From NCBI GenBank assembly GCA_019059635.1, contig JAGVRJ010000001.1:434001-498000 (forward strand): a stretch of 64,000 nucleotides of DNA, given 5' to 3'. A model generated the notes under the pieces. It saw nothing but the letters and a program-made list of their open reading frames with translations, made no database searches and was not told the origin of the DNA. This document shows positions 37,815 through 49,294 of the stretch, in pieces (the first letter of the stretch is position 1; each line of letters opens with the position of its first letter). The DNA comes from Proales similis (taxonomy: Eukaryota; Rotifera; Eurotatoria; Ploima; Proalidae). The position numbers and the translations under genes were made by a program.

Positions 37815-40609
37815 ATGCAGTCGGATGAAGAACGAGACAGAATTTTAAGGGACTTTGGCTACCAGAGGAAATTAAACTGGAAATGTAAAACAAAAACAAA
37901 GCCGTTTACAAAACCACGTCTCAAGCAGCTTCCCGTCTTGATCATGCCTGGACTAAGGTAAGGCGCCAACCATTATGCAATAAAATCCAATCATCATTAA
38001 AATAAATGGAAAATTCAGATGCAAACAATATATGGACAAGTGCCGAAGAAAAGACATGCTAAGCATAATTGACTTTTTTAATCCGGTAAAAGCAAATCAG
38101 ATTTACGGGGTGCCGATGGGCGGCATTGGCACAGGCACGATCGGCCGTTCGTTCAAGGGCGAGTTCTTGCGCTATCAGCTGGTGCCGGGCATCTACGAGC
38201 ACAAGACGGTCGAGGCGAACCTGTTCACGGTGAACCTGCGCAAGAAGCAGCACACTGTCTACCAGCAGGCGCTGAGCGTGCACCACCCGAAGCAGCGGGG
38301 CCTGCAGGGCTGGAACATGGCCTTCTGCGGCGAGCTGGCCACCTACTACGGCCTGTACCCGCAGTCGTGGACGGTCTACGAGCTGCCCGGACAGAGCGTC
38401 CGGCTCACGTGCCACCAGCTGAGCCCGGTCATCCCGCACAACTACAAGGACTCGTCGCTGCCCGTCTCGCTCTTCGCCTGGACGATCGAGAACGACAACG
38501 ACGACGAGATCGAGTGCTCCATCATGTTCACGTGGCAGGCGGGCTCTGCCAGCGACAAGTTCGAGCTGGCCAACGTGCGCAGCCAAGGCTTCGTCGACGC
38601 TGACCGCGACGGAGTCAAGATGGGCGGCGCGCGCATCTCGCAGACGCTGCGCGGCATGCCCCTCGAGTACGTCGTGGCTGTCCAGCAAACGGTAGGCCAG
38701 CCAGCCGGCCATCTCTTTCTCGCACACATTCTTACTTGTTGCCAAAGGAGGGCGTCCAAGTGACCTACGACGCGCAGTTCTACCCCGACGACGCCGACAG
38801 TGGTTCTCGACTCTGGACCGACCTGATGGGGGACGGCCGACTCGACAACCGCGACTGTAACGCTCCTCCTCTTCCTCCTTCTCGCTTTCGCCAACTTAAG
38901 CATTCTCTTAGTCGACGAAAAGCAGGCCAGACCCGACAAGAAGGTCGCTGTGGCCGTGTGTGCCCGAGTCAAGGTGCCTGCTCGATCCAAGGCCAGCATT
39001 GACTTCTCTCTGGTCTGGAACATGCCAAAAATTTGTTTTCCGTCTCAACCCAATTTATTTTACGAGAGGTACAAGGTTTTGATTTGCCCGATTCCACCCC
39101 TTTTAACTAAATTTAACGTTAGATTCTACACTCGGTATTTTCCGGCCCTTAAAGAGCTTGATACCGAAATCATTAACGCATATGCATTTAAAAACAAACA
39201 AATTTGGAAGAACGAAGTAGATAAATGGCAACTTGAGATAATTGGCCAAACGTAATGAATCCATCAAGAATCTTAAAAGAATTCAGTTCATAAAAAGATT
39301 TGAAATCAAAGTGAGATTCCCAAGTTCATCAGAACGTGTTTGATAAACGAATTATACTTCATATCAGACGGTGGCACCATTTGGGTGAATGACTATTCGA
39401 GCAAGCAGAAAGTAATTCAGGACTTTGGCAAATTCGCCTACCTGGAAGGACACGAGTACAGAATGTACAACACATACGACGTCCATTTCTACGCGAGCTT
39501 TGCCATTCTTCAGCTTTGGCCCAAACTTCAACTCAGTCTTCAATACGACTATGCAAACACAATCTCAAAGCGGCTCAGTGAAGAAGTAAGGTTCTTGTTT
39601 AACGGCAAACGAGGAATACGAAAGACGGAGAATGCACTTCCACACGACGTGGGTGATCCAGAATGCAGCCCATGGAGACAAATCAACGCTTACATATTCC
39701 ATGACACGAAGGACTGGAAGGACCTGAACCTCAAGTTCATCCTGACCGTGTTCAGGGACTTTTACTACCTGAAGGACGAAGAGTACTTGGGCTCGATGTG
39801 GCCGCACGTGAAGGCGGTGATGCGCACTGTGCAGTCGCAGGACAAGGACGGCGACGGCCTGATCGACAGCGAGGGCCACCCCGACCAGACCTACGACGCG
39901 TGGGCAGTGACCGGAGCGAGCGCCTACTGCGGCGGTCTGCACGTGGCTGCGCTCACGAGCGTGTGCGAGATGGCGCGGCACCTGGGCGACCAGGAGGCGC
40001 TCGACACGTACACGAGCGTGCTGGAGAGGGCGCGGGCCGCCTACGACCAGAAGCTGTGGAACGGCCAGTACTACAAGTACGACTGCAGCAACAGCGACTA
40101 CAACGACAGCATCATGAGCGACATGTGCTGCGGGCACTGGTACGCGCGCTGCTCGGGCCTCGGCTACCGGGCGTTCGACGAGGCCAAGGTGAAGAGCTGC
40201 CTGCACAAGATCTACGAGTTCAACGTGCTCAAGTACGGCGACGGCAGGTGCGGCGCGGTGAACGGCATGCGTCCCGACGGCCGGGTCGACATCACCAGCA
40301 TGCAGTCCGAGGAGATGTGGGTGGGCGTGACGGACGCCATCGCCTCCCTGATGCTGCTCGAGGTAAGTGTGTGTGGCTGCGCCTCCTCTCTCGCCCTTCT
40401 CAAATGTGCTGCTTGCCAAGGGAATGGACTCGCAGGCCTGGAACATGCTCGAGGGCATGTACTCGCTGCTGTACGACAAGCTCGGGCTCGCCTTCCAGAC
40501 GCCCGAGGCCCTCATGAAGCCCAACGTCTACCGCAGTCTGGGCTACATGCGCGCCCTATGCGTCTGGTCCGTCTTTTATTCCGTCAAGATGAAGGCCAAT
40601 CTTCAATAG
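37815..40609 (+). CDS. GBA2: Non-lysosomal glucosylceramidase
   Basis: Hydrolyses glucosylceramide at cytoplasmic membrane faces. Seven exons: 37815-37957, 38019-38691, 38748-38856, 38912-39068, 39123-39251, 39312-40362, 40421-40609; 816 aa. Seen: YGVPMGGIGTGTIGRSFKGE near the start; PGQSVRLTCHQLSPVIPHNY; INELYFISDGGTIW; YLEGHEYRMYNTYDVHFYAS; IHDTKDW-type YIFHDTKDWKDLNLKF; DKDGDGLIDSEGHPDQTYDA; GASAYCGGLHVAAL; and the end LAFQTPEALMKPNVYRSLGY. Family glutamate and aspartate positions (NELYF, DQTYDAW) are present. Base composition changes sharply inside the gene: 38100-39030 and 39780-40600 are GC-rich with GC-ending codons, while 37815-38100 and 39040-39780 are AT-rich. Confidence 0.93.
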
Positions 40610-41058
40610 TTTTCGCCGAATGCATTGCGTCTTATCAGTTTTTAATCGATTTCGTTCTTTTCTATCCCGAAATTCTTGCTTTTTACAAGCATCGGCTATT
40701 TACCTCGCCTCTTCATTTCTCGTGACAACTTTCCAGCTCTCCAGCCCTTCTCCCTGCGATCTTTTTCATTCATTAATAAACTAGAATCGACAAGAGAAGA
40801 GCACAATTTCGGTTTGAATTTATTTGCTTGTTAGTAATTCGGGTTCACATCATAATTTCAATAAATAGAATTTAGATTTTTCAAGTCTCAAAAATTGGCA
40901 TCCTGTCTGAACCGGGTTCGTTCATACAATACGCAGACTGTTGATTTTCATGAATCATGATTTGTTTTCATTTGCGATGCTTGCAAGCACGCATGGCTTT
41001 GATTGGCCGATTGTTTACAAGTTGGCTTGGCATATTTACAGGTGTCCGACGGCCAGGC
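40610..41058. other. Convergent flank between GBA2 and RasGRP
   Basis: Two AATAAA signals for GBA2, near 40776 and 40859. No ORF supported. Confidence 0.45.
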
Positions 41059-43990
41059 TCAATCTAGATTGAGCGTGTTCATGTTTGGCTCGATCGTGTT
41101 TAAATTACAATTTGATTGTGTTTCTTGGCTTTTATTTGACATTTGACTCCTTAAAGAGCTGATCTCGGCATTGGCGCTCTTCAGTTCTTGCTTTATTCGC
41201 GCGTTCTCTTTTTCTAGTCTGACTCGACGCTGCTCGGCTCTCTGAAGTTTGTAAAACACGTCGCTCTCGTCCTCGTCCGACTCGGAGCTCTCGATCACAA
41301 TGCTCTCCAACTCGTTGTAGTCGGCCGTATCCAAATCGGACGACTCGAGCCGATGCGGCTCGTGCAGAATGTCGCGCAGCTCCTCGAGTCCTTGATTGAA
41401 CGACCTGATACAGTCATTTTGCATTTCGTAGTTCGGCGCGCCGTTAGCCAGCTGATGCGCATCAGCGAATAGGCTAGATGTGTGCGGGCTTGAGCTACTC
41501 TTCTCACTGCGGCCCTCTCCTTCACTAATGCTGCCCTCGTGGCCAATGTAGTTGTCGACTTTGAATGTAAAAGCCGCATTGTTGTCCTTGCTCGTCTCGT
41601 TCTGCTTGGGCGTGCTCACCGGCCTGTGGTCGACGTCAGTGAACGGCCAATTGTCCAAGTTGTTCATGTTCGAGCAAATCAATGGCCCGCGCGGAATCAG
41701 AGTGATGTACGACTGATGCTGGTCGTATTTGATCTCTTCTTTGCTTTGCTGCAGTTGCAGCGATTTGGGCCTCTTGTGAAGTTTCTTGCTCCTCGTTTTG
41801 GTCGACTTGTGCTGTTCGCCGCCGCCGCAGGCAGTCTTTTCCTCGTCGATTAAATTCTTCTCGTCGTCACTGCCCGCCGCCTGGTAGTCTTCTTCGCCCG
41901 TTGATTGATCGTCATAATTCTCAGTCTGAGTGGCTTTTTGCTGAAAGTTGGGCCGCTCTCGGCTCACCCCTCTGGCAATTATCGATCGGCTGTGACTCTT
42001 CTCGCCCACAGTTAGACTCTGGTGGCGTCTTCTGCCCGCAAAGTTTCGCTTCGATCTGCACTCGACAACCACCTGGTCCTTGCAGAGGCGATGTGCATTT
42101 ATGCCGCAGTCTCTACACTTCCAGCCTTGTTTGATCAGGCCCCAGAGCTTGAATGAAAATAAATTTAAGTCAATTAGACGAGCTCAATCGAGCAGACACT
42201 CACAAATCCGTCGCAATGAGCGCAGAATGTCGGCTTCAGATAGGTGGCCTCATAGAAGTTGTGTTTGAATTCGGTCTTGAGCGCATTGTAGTTCGCTCTG
42301 AGAAAGTAGTCTTTCATTTCGCTTTTGCTTATCATTCCGTCCCTATTTGCAAGAAAGTTAGCGTCAGGCGTCGTCAGTTAGAAAGTAAACAGAGGCGGCA
42401 GAGAGCTCTCTCATACTTGTCTGCGTCGAGCACAGCGAACGAGTCGATGAATGGAAAATTCTGAGCTATTTCACCAAACTCCTGCTTTGATATTAGACCG
42501 TCGCGATCAAGGTCATAGTTCTTGTAGACGGCGTCGACCATTGCGTTCACGTGCTTTTGAATGGTCTGCGCGTCGATAGGCGTCGACACGGACTTGGCCC
42601 ATTCGGCGAATGCGGAGAAACGAGACGACGAGCCGCTTGGCTTTTGCCGCAAATCAGTTTAGCCGCAAATGTTCAAGCTGACGGTCAAGAGAGCGAGCTT
42701 ACCGACGAGACAGAGCTGCGCGGCTCGCAGGCCAACGACAGCTCGTAGATTTCATCCTCCGAGTAGTTTATGTCCAGCGAGACTTGAAGCAGCTTGATGA
42801 GGTCTCGATTTTCTTGTACTGGCGGAGCCGAATTCTGCAGGTCGGTGACGCTCTGAAATATGACGGACAAATAGGCCATTTTGCGAAAGTTGATCATCTC
42901 GTTGTCAAGCCGGTCCAGATGGGCCGTGTGCAACGAGATTAGATCTTTCAAGTGGATGCCGATTATCGGTATCCAGAACTCTGAGCGCTTTATCTCGCCG
43001 ATTGTCTTTCTGTAGTTGCTGTAGTTGCAAGTAGACGAGAGCAGCTCGGTGAAATTGGACAGAATCTAAACCGAGCCGCGGTTAACAAAGCATCCAAAGT
43101 CAACTCAGAACAGCCAAATCGAACCTTGTGATCATCGTGCGATAAATGCAAATTGGTTTGTGATAAACGCGAGAGCGCACTGTGGCAAATGCCGCCAATA
43201 ACGGCCATCAGCGAATTGTAATTGCGCAATTCCTTTAAGCTCTGTGTGACGCAGACGGATTAGAACGATTAGAAATGGAGTCGTCGGGTTATTTATTTGT
43301 CGCCTAATGCTGCTTACCGATGCGACTTCGAGGAATTTGTGTATTGTGTCGGCTCGCTGCTTGGGCGTCTTCTTGTTCAACACCATGCACTGAATCCATT
43401 GGGAGAGGCCGTTAAACAGCTGGATGGAACGCTCTAGGGGCTGGTTGTTTTGAATGCTGCCGTTCATCGCATATGCTTTGTAATTTGAGAACTGTGCACG
43501 GATACAGTCGAAATTGAAATGTAGAGCAAGAGATCGAGGACGCATTAGAGAGAGAGACAGAAGGGAAAAGAAGCAACAAAGACGAGGCAAATTGATTAGA
43601 ACAAAGGCGATCCCAATCGACACAGGTGATTGCTTGCTTACATTTATGCGGCGAAGAGTCTTCCATTCGAGAAATGTCAGCTGGGCAGCAATCACGTCCG
43701 GCTCTAGCCTGTCGAACGCGAGTGTGCTCTTTTCCTTTGACCGCATTGGGTCCCGAGTGGTCATTCGTCTCATCCAGTCAAACGAATCGCTTAAGCGAAA
43801 AGCGTTAGCCATGAAACGAAAGAGCACAGACTGGGCGTCACTTACATGCTGGACAAGTTGAAAAATCTTGAATGCTCGCAATTGTGTGAGCTGACAAAAC
43901 TCGATGCCTGGCGAATTTCGTCGATCAGTGCCGTGTCGAGCACAAAATGGAACGGAAACTTTTCAATCCAGTAGCTGAACCGATTGGGAA

Positions 43991-44036
<46 letters not shown>

Positions 44037-44699
44037 GAATTAGCAAGCAGAGATTGAAATCCGCAGAGGCAACTTGAGACTGACCGAAACGCGCTGCATG
44101 TTTTCTGCTGCCGGGCGCTGTCATTTGAGTAGAGCTGCCGAAGAAGCCGGGCCAAGTCAACCGACTCCATGAACCATTTGTGCATGAGAAGGAACACTCG
44201 TGGAAAGTCGGTGTTGGCCACTAGCTCGCCTTGCTCGTCTTTGAATGCAGCAATGAATGGTCGAATGGCGAAGATGGCTCAAGTAAAATTGCTTACCAAA
44301 CGAATCGGACAAAAGTTCGATGAGCTTGGGAATCTTGGCCGCTCGTATGCTGACGCCGTCGACGACCATTTTGGTCTCCTCGATCAAGTCGAGCTCTCCT
44401 TGCTCGAGACTCTCGCCGATCGTGAATGATTTGCATGTAACCGGGCTGTCGTCGTCCATAGTGGCCAAGTCGCAAATGGCCGGCGTGCGTTTAAGCAGCG
44501 CCAGATCGGACAATAGTGTACTGCAGCTGGTCGGCGTGACCAACGTGGCGCTCGTGGTCACCGACGAAATCGACGAAGAGGAAGAGGAGAAGAGGATGGA
44601 GTCATCGTTGCACTCCGAGCTGCCTGCGTTGCTCTCAAGGCGCGCCTTTGGCTTCGAATTGGGCGATAAGATCGTGTTTGAGGCTGTCAGCGATCGCAT
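41059..44699 (-). CDS. RasGRP-family guanine nucleotide exchange factor
   Basis: Diacylglycerol- and calcium-responsive activator of Ras/Rap. Ten exons on the minus strand: 44699-44297, 44238-44085, 43974-43846, 43789-43642, 43491-43318, 43241-43125, 43065-42703, 42640-42417, 42342-42204, 42147-41059; 979 aa. Seen: an N-terminal REM region; the CDC25/RasGEF domain ([58 protein letters not shown]); two EF-hands near residues 540 and 570 ([13 protein letters not shown] and [13 protein letters not shown]); a C1 domain at about 598-647 ([32 protein letters not shown]); then a long acidic, Ser-rich tail ending in a coiled coil. The domain order is exactly that of RasGRPs. The second intron carries a long (CT)n run on the coding strand. 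Confidence 0.93.
43991..44033. repeat. (GA)n run inside a RasGRP intron
   Basis: About 43 bp of GA repeat within intron 43975-44084. On the transcribed strand it is the pyrimidine tract before the acceptor. Confidence 0.85.
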
Positions 44700-44944
44700 A
44701 AAAGTTGATTGGCCGCTCTATTGTTGTTAGAAAAGTATCGATTAGATCGCTTAGATAAATAGAGTAACGGCTGCAGTCAGCCTAAAATTAGAATTCGTTT
44801 TAAATTGAATCGAACGTGTGAATGCCACGCAGCGGTTCACCGCGAGAGCTTAAACGGGCACGTGTTTGAGAGCTGATCTTGTTAATAAAATACGTCAAAG
44901 AATGAAGAAAAAAAAAGCGCCGAAATCTGTCATTCGGTATTATT

Positions 44945-45336
44945 TCACAACTGCTGCAGCTTAAGCAATAGCTTAATGCTCAGGCATATGGCTCCAGCAT
45001 GGAAGTGAACGGCAAAGGGCCACGTCACACATCCAGCAGTCCCTATCGCTTTGGTTTCGATGCCCTTGTATGTGGCAAAATAATCATCAAAGAGAAGAAC
45101 GTCACGTTCGTCTGCTGGGCGTTTAATGCAGCATTCAACTGCTAGAGGCACAAAAGTAATAATAATAAACGAATTAAAGAGCCGCTCGAGGCTCTCTTCA
45201 GTGCGCTTCTCTCTGTGCTCTTCAAGCAGATGCCTATATTTTGACGGTGATTTGGAAATATGAGATCTAAACACTCTCTTCTTCGCTCGACTTGATCACA
45301 CGCACTCTCTCTCTCGTCTCTTATTTTAATTTTCAT
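44945..45336 (-). other. Unresolved open frames downstream of 45373-45957 gene
   Basis: Two overlapping minus-strand frames. One, 45336-45142, begins with ATG but ends in a leucine run. The other, down to 44945, has no ATG and contains a hydrophobic stretch. They could be further exons of the unknown gene at 45373-45957, but I could not find joins that convince me. Confidence 0.25.
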
Positions 45337-45372
45337 TCTGCAGCACTAAATGCGTAATTTGCAAGCGGAGAT

Positions 45373-45957
45373 TTATGAATTTTGAGCCCAAAAGCTGTCC
45401 GCAAGCGAATATTGAGGAACAAAGGCCGGAAATAACCGCGTGTGCGGTGCGCCTGTGTGTGTGTAGGAAAGAAAATTTGGCAATGAATTTACTTTTCTGG
45501 GCAGAGAACGCTCATCGCCTGTGACGTTGGTGAGTGTGCGCGCTTTTTTCCGGTCGTTGATTACGTCATCGAATTGTTGCCGCGTTGGCTGATGCAGCAG
45601 TTGTGGTTGCTCTACTTCAATCGAATATGAACTCTCTGCTGGCATTGGTAGATTGTCCGACCAGTAATCGATGTTCTCTATTAAATTAGTTGCTGCCTGT
45701 GAGTTGGCCGAAGGAGTCTCATTGCACATTTGCGGTGAGTTGCTCAAGTAGGATGAAGAGGACGAAGAGCCTGGCAGTGGCTTGGCTCGATGGTTCGATG
45801 GTAGCGAGTGAAAAGCTGAACTACTTCTTTCTACCAGGCCGCGTTTGTTGTTGCTTCTCGGCCCGCTCTCGGCACTTTTCATCAGGAGTGAAACTTCAGC
45901 TGTGGAGGACTCGTGGCCGTTGCTCTCAAATGTTCGCTCAAACTTTTGCTCGCTCAT
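45373..45957 (-). CDS. Unknown Ser-rich protein
   Basis: Single open frame from ATG 45957 to a stop at 45373, 194 aa. Hydrophilic, rich in Ser, Asn and Gln, with no signal peptide and no domain that I recognise (for example LPGSSSSSSYLSNSPQMC and PTRQQFDDVINDRKKART). A donor-like GTAAAT follows residue 155 at 45492. If it is used, the last 39 codons are intron and the gene continues downstream (see 44945-45336). The frame's ATG start and amino acid makeup argue for coding, but no homology supports it. Confidence 0.45.
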   Translation of the reverse strand: MSEQKFERTFESNGHESSTAEVSLLMKSAESGPRSNNKRGLVERSSSAFHSLPSNHRAKPLPGSSSSSSYLSNSPQMCNETPSANSQAATNLIENIDYWSDNLPMPAESSYSIEVEQPQLLHQPTRQQFDDVINDRKKARTLTNVTGDERSLPRKVNSLPNFLSYTHTGAPHTRLFPAFVPQYSLADSFWAQNS

Positions 45958-46369
45958 TCTGGCTCCTGCTGAATTTGAACCTCATTTTGCAGTGCAATCA
46001 AATCTAAAGCTGTTTGCAAATGAACTTGAAGAAAAAAAAGAAGATGCAGATGAGACAAATGTGTTCACCAAAAAGGACAGCACAGAGACGTTGAGGAAAC
46101 CCGCATGACATGAAACGAGCCTGACAAAACCGCTGCGGGAGCATCTAGCATTGGCGAGCGCTCATAGAAAAGAAAACGCAAAAGAAGAAATCCGAACAGA
46201 AAGAATAAAACAAACAACGAATGCAATTAAATGTAGAAATAGACACGCAAGCGGCTCGGTGTAAACAACAAAGAATGTGCGAGGAGCACCCAAGTGAATG
46301 CAGAGAGACCGAGCGGATAGGAAAAGGAGATGGCGGCAACAGTATCTGCTGCTGCTGGGAGATTGAGTA

Positions 46370-46389
46370 CATCATCATCATCATCATCA
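46370..46389. repeat. (ATC)n microsatellite
   Basis: Seven ATC units in non-coding DNA. Confidence 0.8.
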
Positions 46390-46698
46390 CCGGCTGCTGA
46401 AGAATGAACACGTAACGAGCGATGCCTGCCTGCCTGTCTGTCTATGTGCTTGCCTGGCTGGCTGGCTAAGTGCAGAGTGATGGAAAAAAAAATAATTATG
46501 GATGCGGGAAATTCCCTCAATCAATAGAAGAATGCAAAACCTGCGAGGAAGAGCAACAACGAGGCCGAACTTGAATTGATAAAGCGTTCGCGGTGCATAT
46601 TATTATTAAAATCCAAGTGCTTATTGCTGCGCGCGTGCCAGCCTCTGTGTGCGTGTGTCTTGAAAAGGGATCTGACGAACGCGGAGCATTGAAATGCT

Positions 46699-46715
46699 AC
46701 TGCTGCTGCTGCTGC
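46699..46715. repeat. (CTG)n microsatellite
   Basis: Short CTG triplet run in non-coding DNA; two similar runs lie within the next 600 bp. Confidence 0.75.
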
Positions 46716-47699
46716 ATGCTGGATTGATTAGACGCTGTGGAAGCAAAATGATTGCCATCCAGCTAGTCAGCCAGGCCTCCTCCTCCTTCTGTTTGACATA
46801 AGATTAGATGGATCATAATTAATTTTCGTGTTCCAAAAATTTATGGCCCCAACCAGCAACATCCATAATGTGGCGTCGACGTTCAAGGCTCATTTTATTT
46901 TCAATGAATCAATAAGAAGCGCTACTGCTGCTGCTGCTCTGTTGTTGCTTATGATGTCAGAGTGTTGCATTCGATTATAATAATCAATTTGGAAGCGACT
47001 TTTATCGATCGACGCCAGTCTGGTTGCATTCTGCATGCGGCCGAGCCAAGAGGAAATACACACAACAGGCTTTGTTTTTGCTGCTTGCTGGTAATCAGTC
47101 GTTCTTTGAATCATTTTTCAAACAGCATCCTGAAGGGTCATAATTATCTTGATGATTATTTATCGCTCGACAAGCGGACTGCGCTGCTTAATTAAAAGAA
47201 TGGCGAAATGAGAAAATGTTGATAAGATTAAGAAAATTCGCTTCTTGCTTTTAGCACGCGACCATCTAGATGCTGCTGCTGTTGTTTTGTTGTTGGTTAG
47301 AACACTCGCTCACGAATGAGCTAATTGATCTACTGACGCAAATGGCCCCAAGTCAAATTGGTGCCTATTTTCCTCATACAGCTAACCTTGCAAACAAGCT
47401 GATCGCAGGCTGCGAAATTAGATCGAAATCTTGCAAAGCCTCTTACAACTGACTTTTAATTTCCCCTCACCACCGCCCCTGAAACATATGGCTCCTTATT
47501 GAGGTTCACAAAGTTCAGCTCATTGCCTCACTTTCTATTTTCGTTTGTTGTTTTTTTTTTTTATTAGGTTGCTTTATTTGTCTCAAGACCGAATCTCCGA
47601 AATTTTGCATTGAAATTTAATAATAAAAAGAAGAAGAATGAGACGAAAATCTCACCACCAGATTGTAAATTTGAGGCAAAGAAAATAGCGAGTCAAAGT

Positions 47700-48687
47700 C
47701 TAATTGTCTTTTTTGACTCGTCGCTTGGTGAGCTTTTGCTCGGCGTCGCCGCTTCTCGGACTCGGCGATTGCTCGGCCGGCTTCTCTTCTTCGCTCAGGT
47801 CATGGTCGGCCTCGCTCTCTTTGAGTAGATCGGCACTCGCTCGTTTGGGTGGGCACACGCAGTCAATCAAAACGATGAAGGCGATTCCGAGTCCAAGACC
47901 GAATACGATTGTAATAAGCACAAACAGTCCCAACACTGCCCAGACCGGATAGCCGTAGGTCTCCGTCAGTTGAGTGTAAATGTCCTTGAAAGAGTTTGAG
48001 AGAGGTTGGCTGCAAGCTGGCCGTCGCCTGAGAGCAATAAACTTACCTTGAAGTAAATGGTAAGCTTAAACAAGTAGCTGAGCACTCGAATGCTATGAAA
48101 AAGGCTGAATGAGCTTGGTCGATTGGTGACAAGAGCGGGCAGTTCACTCACATGAAACTGTTCGGTGTAAGCCAAGAGCTCGACGGCTGTATGTTCTGCC
48201 ACTCCTTGTCTTTGACGAAACGCATCAGGCTGGTGAGCTCCCGGCTGCCGCTGTATATTCTGTACTTTCCGTCCTTGATGCTAAGCCATTTGTGAGCTCG
48301 AAAGCCAAAAAACGCGCAAAGTGTGGACACTCACTGGTAGACAGTGGGCAGACTAGTGATGGAGAATAGACCGCTAAGGACCGGGTTAGCGTTGACATCG
48401 GCAGCTCCGACTTTGATGCCAAACTCGCTGGCCCGGTTGGCAAAGTCTTGCCACACTGGTCCGAATCGTTGACAGGCCGGACACCAAGGAGCGTAGCTGT
48501 TTCATTAATTAGTGTTTGTTCGACTTTCACAATTCGCATTCTCCACTTACAACTCAATCATCCATTCGCCTTGGTCGAGCTGTTGCTCCCAGTTGTTCTC
48601 GTTTATTTCGATCAACTGCGCATTAGAGGCCACAGTCAGCAGCAAGAGGCTGCCAAACAGGCTCATTGTGTTGCTCGGAGAACGCAT
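47700..48687 (-). CDS. TMX1: Thioredoxin-related transmembrane protein, TMX1-like
   Basis: ER membrane oxidoreductase. Five exons on the minus strand: 48687-48551, 48496-48335, 48280-48152, 48092-48047, 47984-47700; 252 aa. Seen: a signal peptide (MSLFGSLLLLTVASNAQ, after a first Met seven codons earlier); the redox site APWCPACQRF with C51 and C54, the CPAC variant found in TMX1; the cis-Pro loop ITSLPTVY; a membrane span at about 178-203 (AVLGLFVLITIVFGLGLGIA); and a cytosolic acidic then basic tail ending KLTKRRVKKDN. All introns are 54-62 nt. A TATATATA box lies about 90 bp upstream. Either Met could start the protein; the second is closer to the hydrophobic core. Confidence 0.92.
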
Positions 48688-48771
48688 TTACTCTTTTCTC
48701 TAATTCAAAAACGGTCTGTGACAGCTCTAAAAAGCGTTTCGAGCGAGAATAGCGGCTCTACACGAACTGTG

Positions 48772-48781
48772 CTATATATAT
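48772..48781 (-). promoter_or_regulatory. TATA box of TMX1
   Basis: ATATATATAG on the minus strand, about 90 bp before the ATG at 48687. Confidence 0.5.
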
Positions 48782-49034
48782 GCACAGAGATTGAGCTTGA
48801 ATCAGCGAGCTGAGTAATGTTGAAACTGGCAATGCGATGGAAACCATCAAATGCCAACTTTGATGTGAACACTTTTGAAAAGTTGAGTGCCGCTGCGTTC
48901 GCGGTGCACAAGAGAAATATTGAAGAATTAAAATGAGCCGATGCGCGAACGAGCGAGAGAGTCTGCCTTGACAACAACCGGACAGACTTTGAATACGCGC
49001 GGCTGCGAATAATTTTTGTCAAACATTCAGGAAT

Positions 49035-49205
49035 TTATTTGCATTTGTTATTGTTAGAGAGAAAATATTTAACGCGCTGGAGGCGACGACCAGGCGTTAG
49101 AGGCGGCATTCGAGGCGGCGTGAATAGAAGCACTAGATAGAGAAGAGGCCAAGAGCAGCTTGAGCTATTCAATAGCACAAGGAGATAAAAGCGCCAGCGC
49201 CCCAT
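49035..49205 (-). CDS. Possible small secreted or membrane peptide
   Basis: 56-codon frame from ATG 49205 to TAA at 49035. It begins with a hydrophobic stretch like a signal anchor (MGRWRFYLLVLLNSSSCSWP) and ends in a basic tail. The stop codon overlaps an AATAAA signal on the same strand, as in ETFRF1. No family is recognised. It may also be chance or the last exon of something larger. Confidence 0.3.
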   Translation of the reverse strand: MGRWRFYLLVLLNSSSCSWPLLYLVLLFTPPRMPPLTPGRRLQRVKYFLSNNNKCK

Positions 49206-49294
49206 AATAGAAGCCAAGGACACTCACAAGTTCGTCTGTTTGCCGTTCGCTTGATGGCTGTAGACAAGAAATTGTAAAATCTCAACGGCGGCAA

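Larger units (their letters stand above)
45958..47699. other. Gene-free stretch with triplet repeats
   Basis: About 1.7 kb with no supported ORF. Contains CAT triplets at 46370-46389 and CTG triplets at 46699-46715, about 46921-46938 and about 47269-47283. Confidence 0.5.
48688..49294. other. Intergenic, divergent promoters of TMX1 and kelch gene
   Basis: Holds the TMX1 TATA box and a small minus-strand ORF at 49035-49205. Nothing else supported. Confidence 0.4.

Noticed and set aside
37432-37899. 155-codon minus-strand frame rich in Phe and Leu
   Set aside because: Overlaps GBA2 exon 1 and its AT-rich upstream DNA; the composition is what antisense poly-A/T DNA gives, there is no family signal, and the opposite strand has a clear gene.
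38059-38745. 228-codon minus-strand frame
   Set aside because: Same cause: antisense of GC-rich GBA2 exon 2.
39565-40524. 319-codon minus-strand frame
   Set aside because: Antisense of the GC-rich GBA2 exon; long open antisense frames are expected where codons end in G or C.
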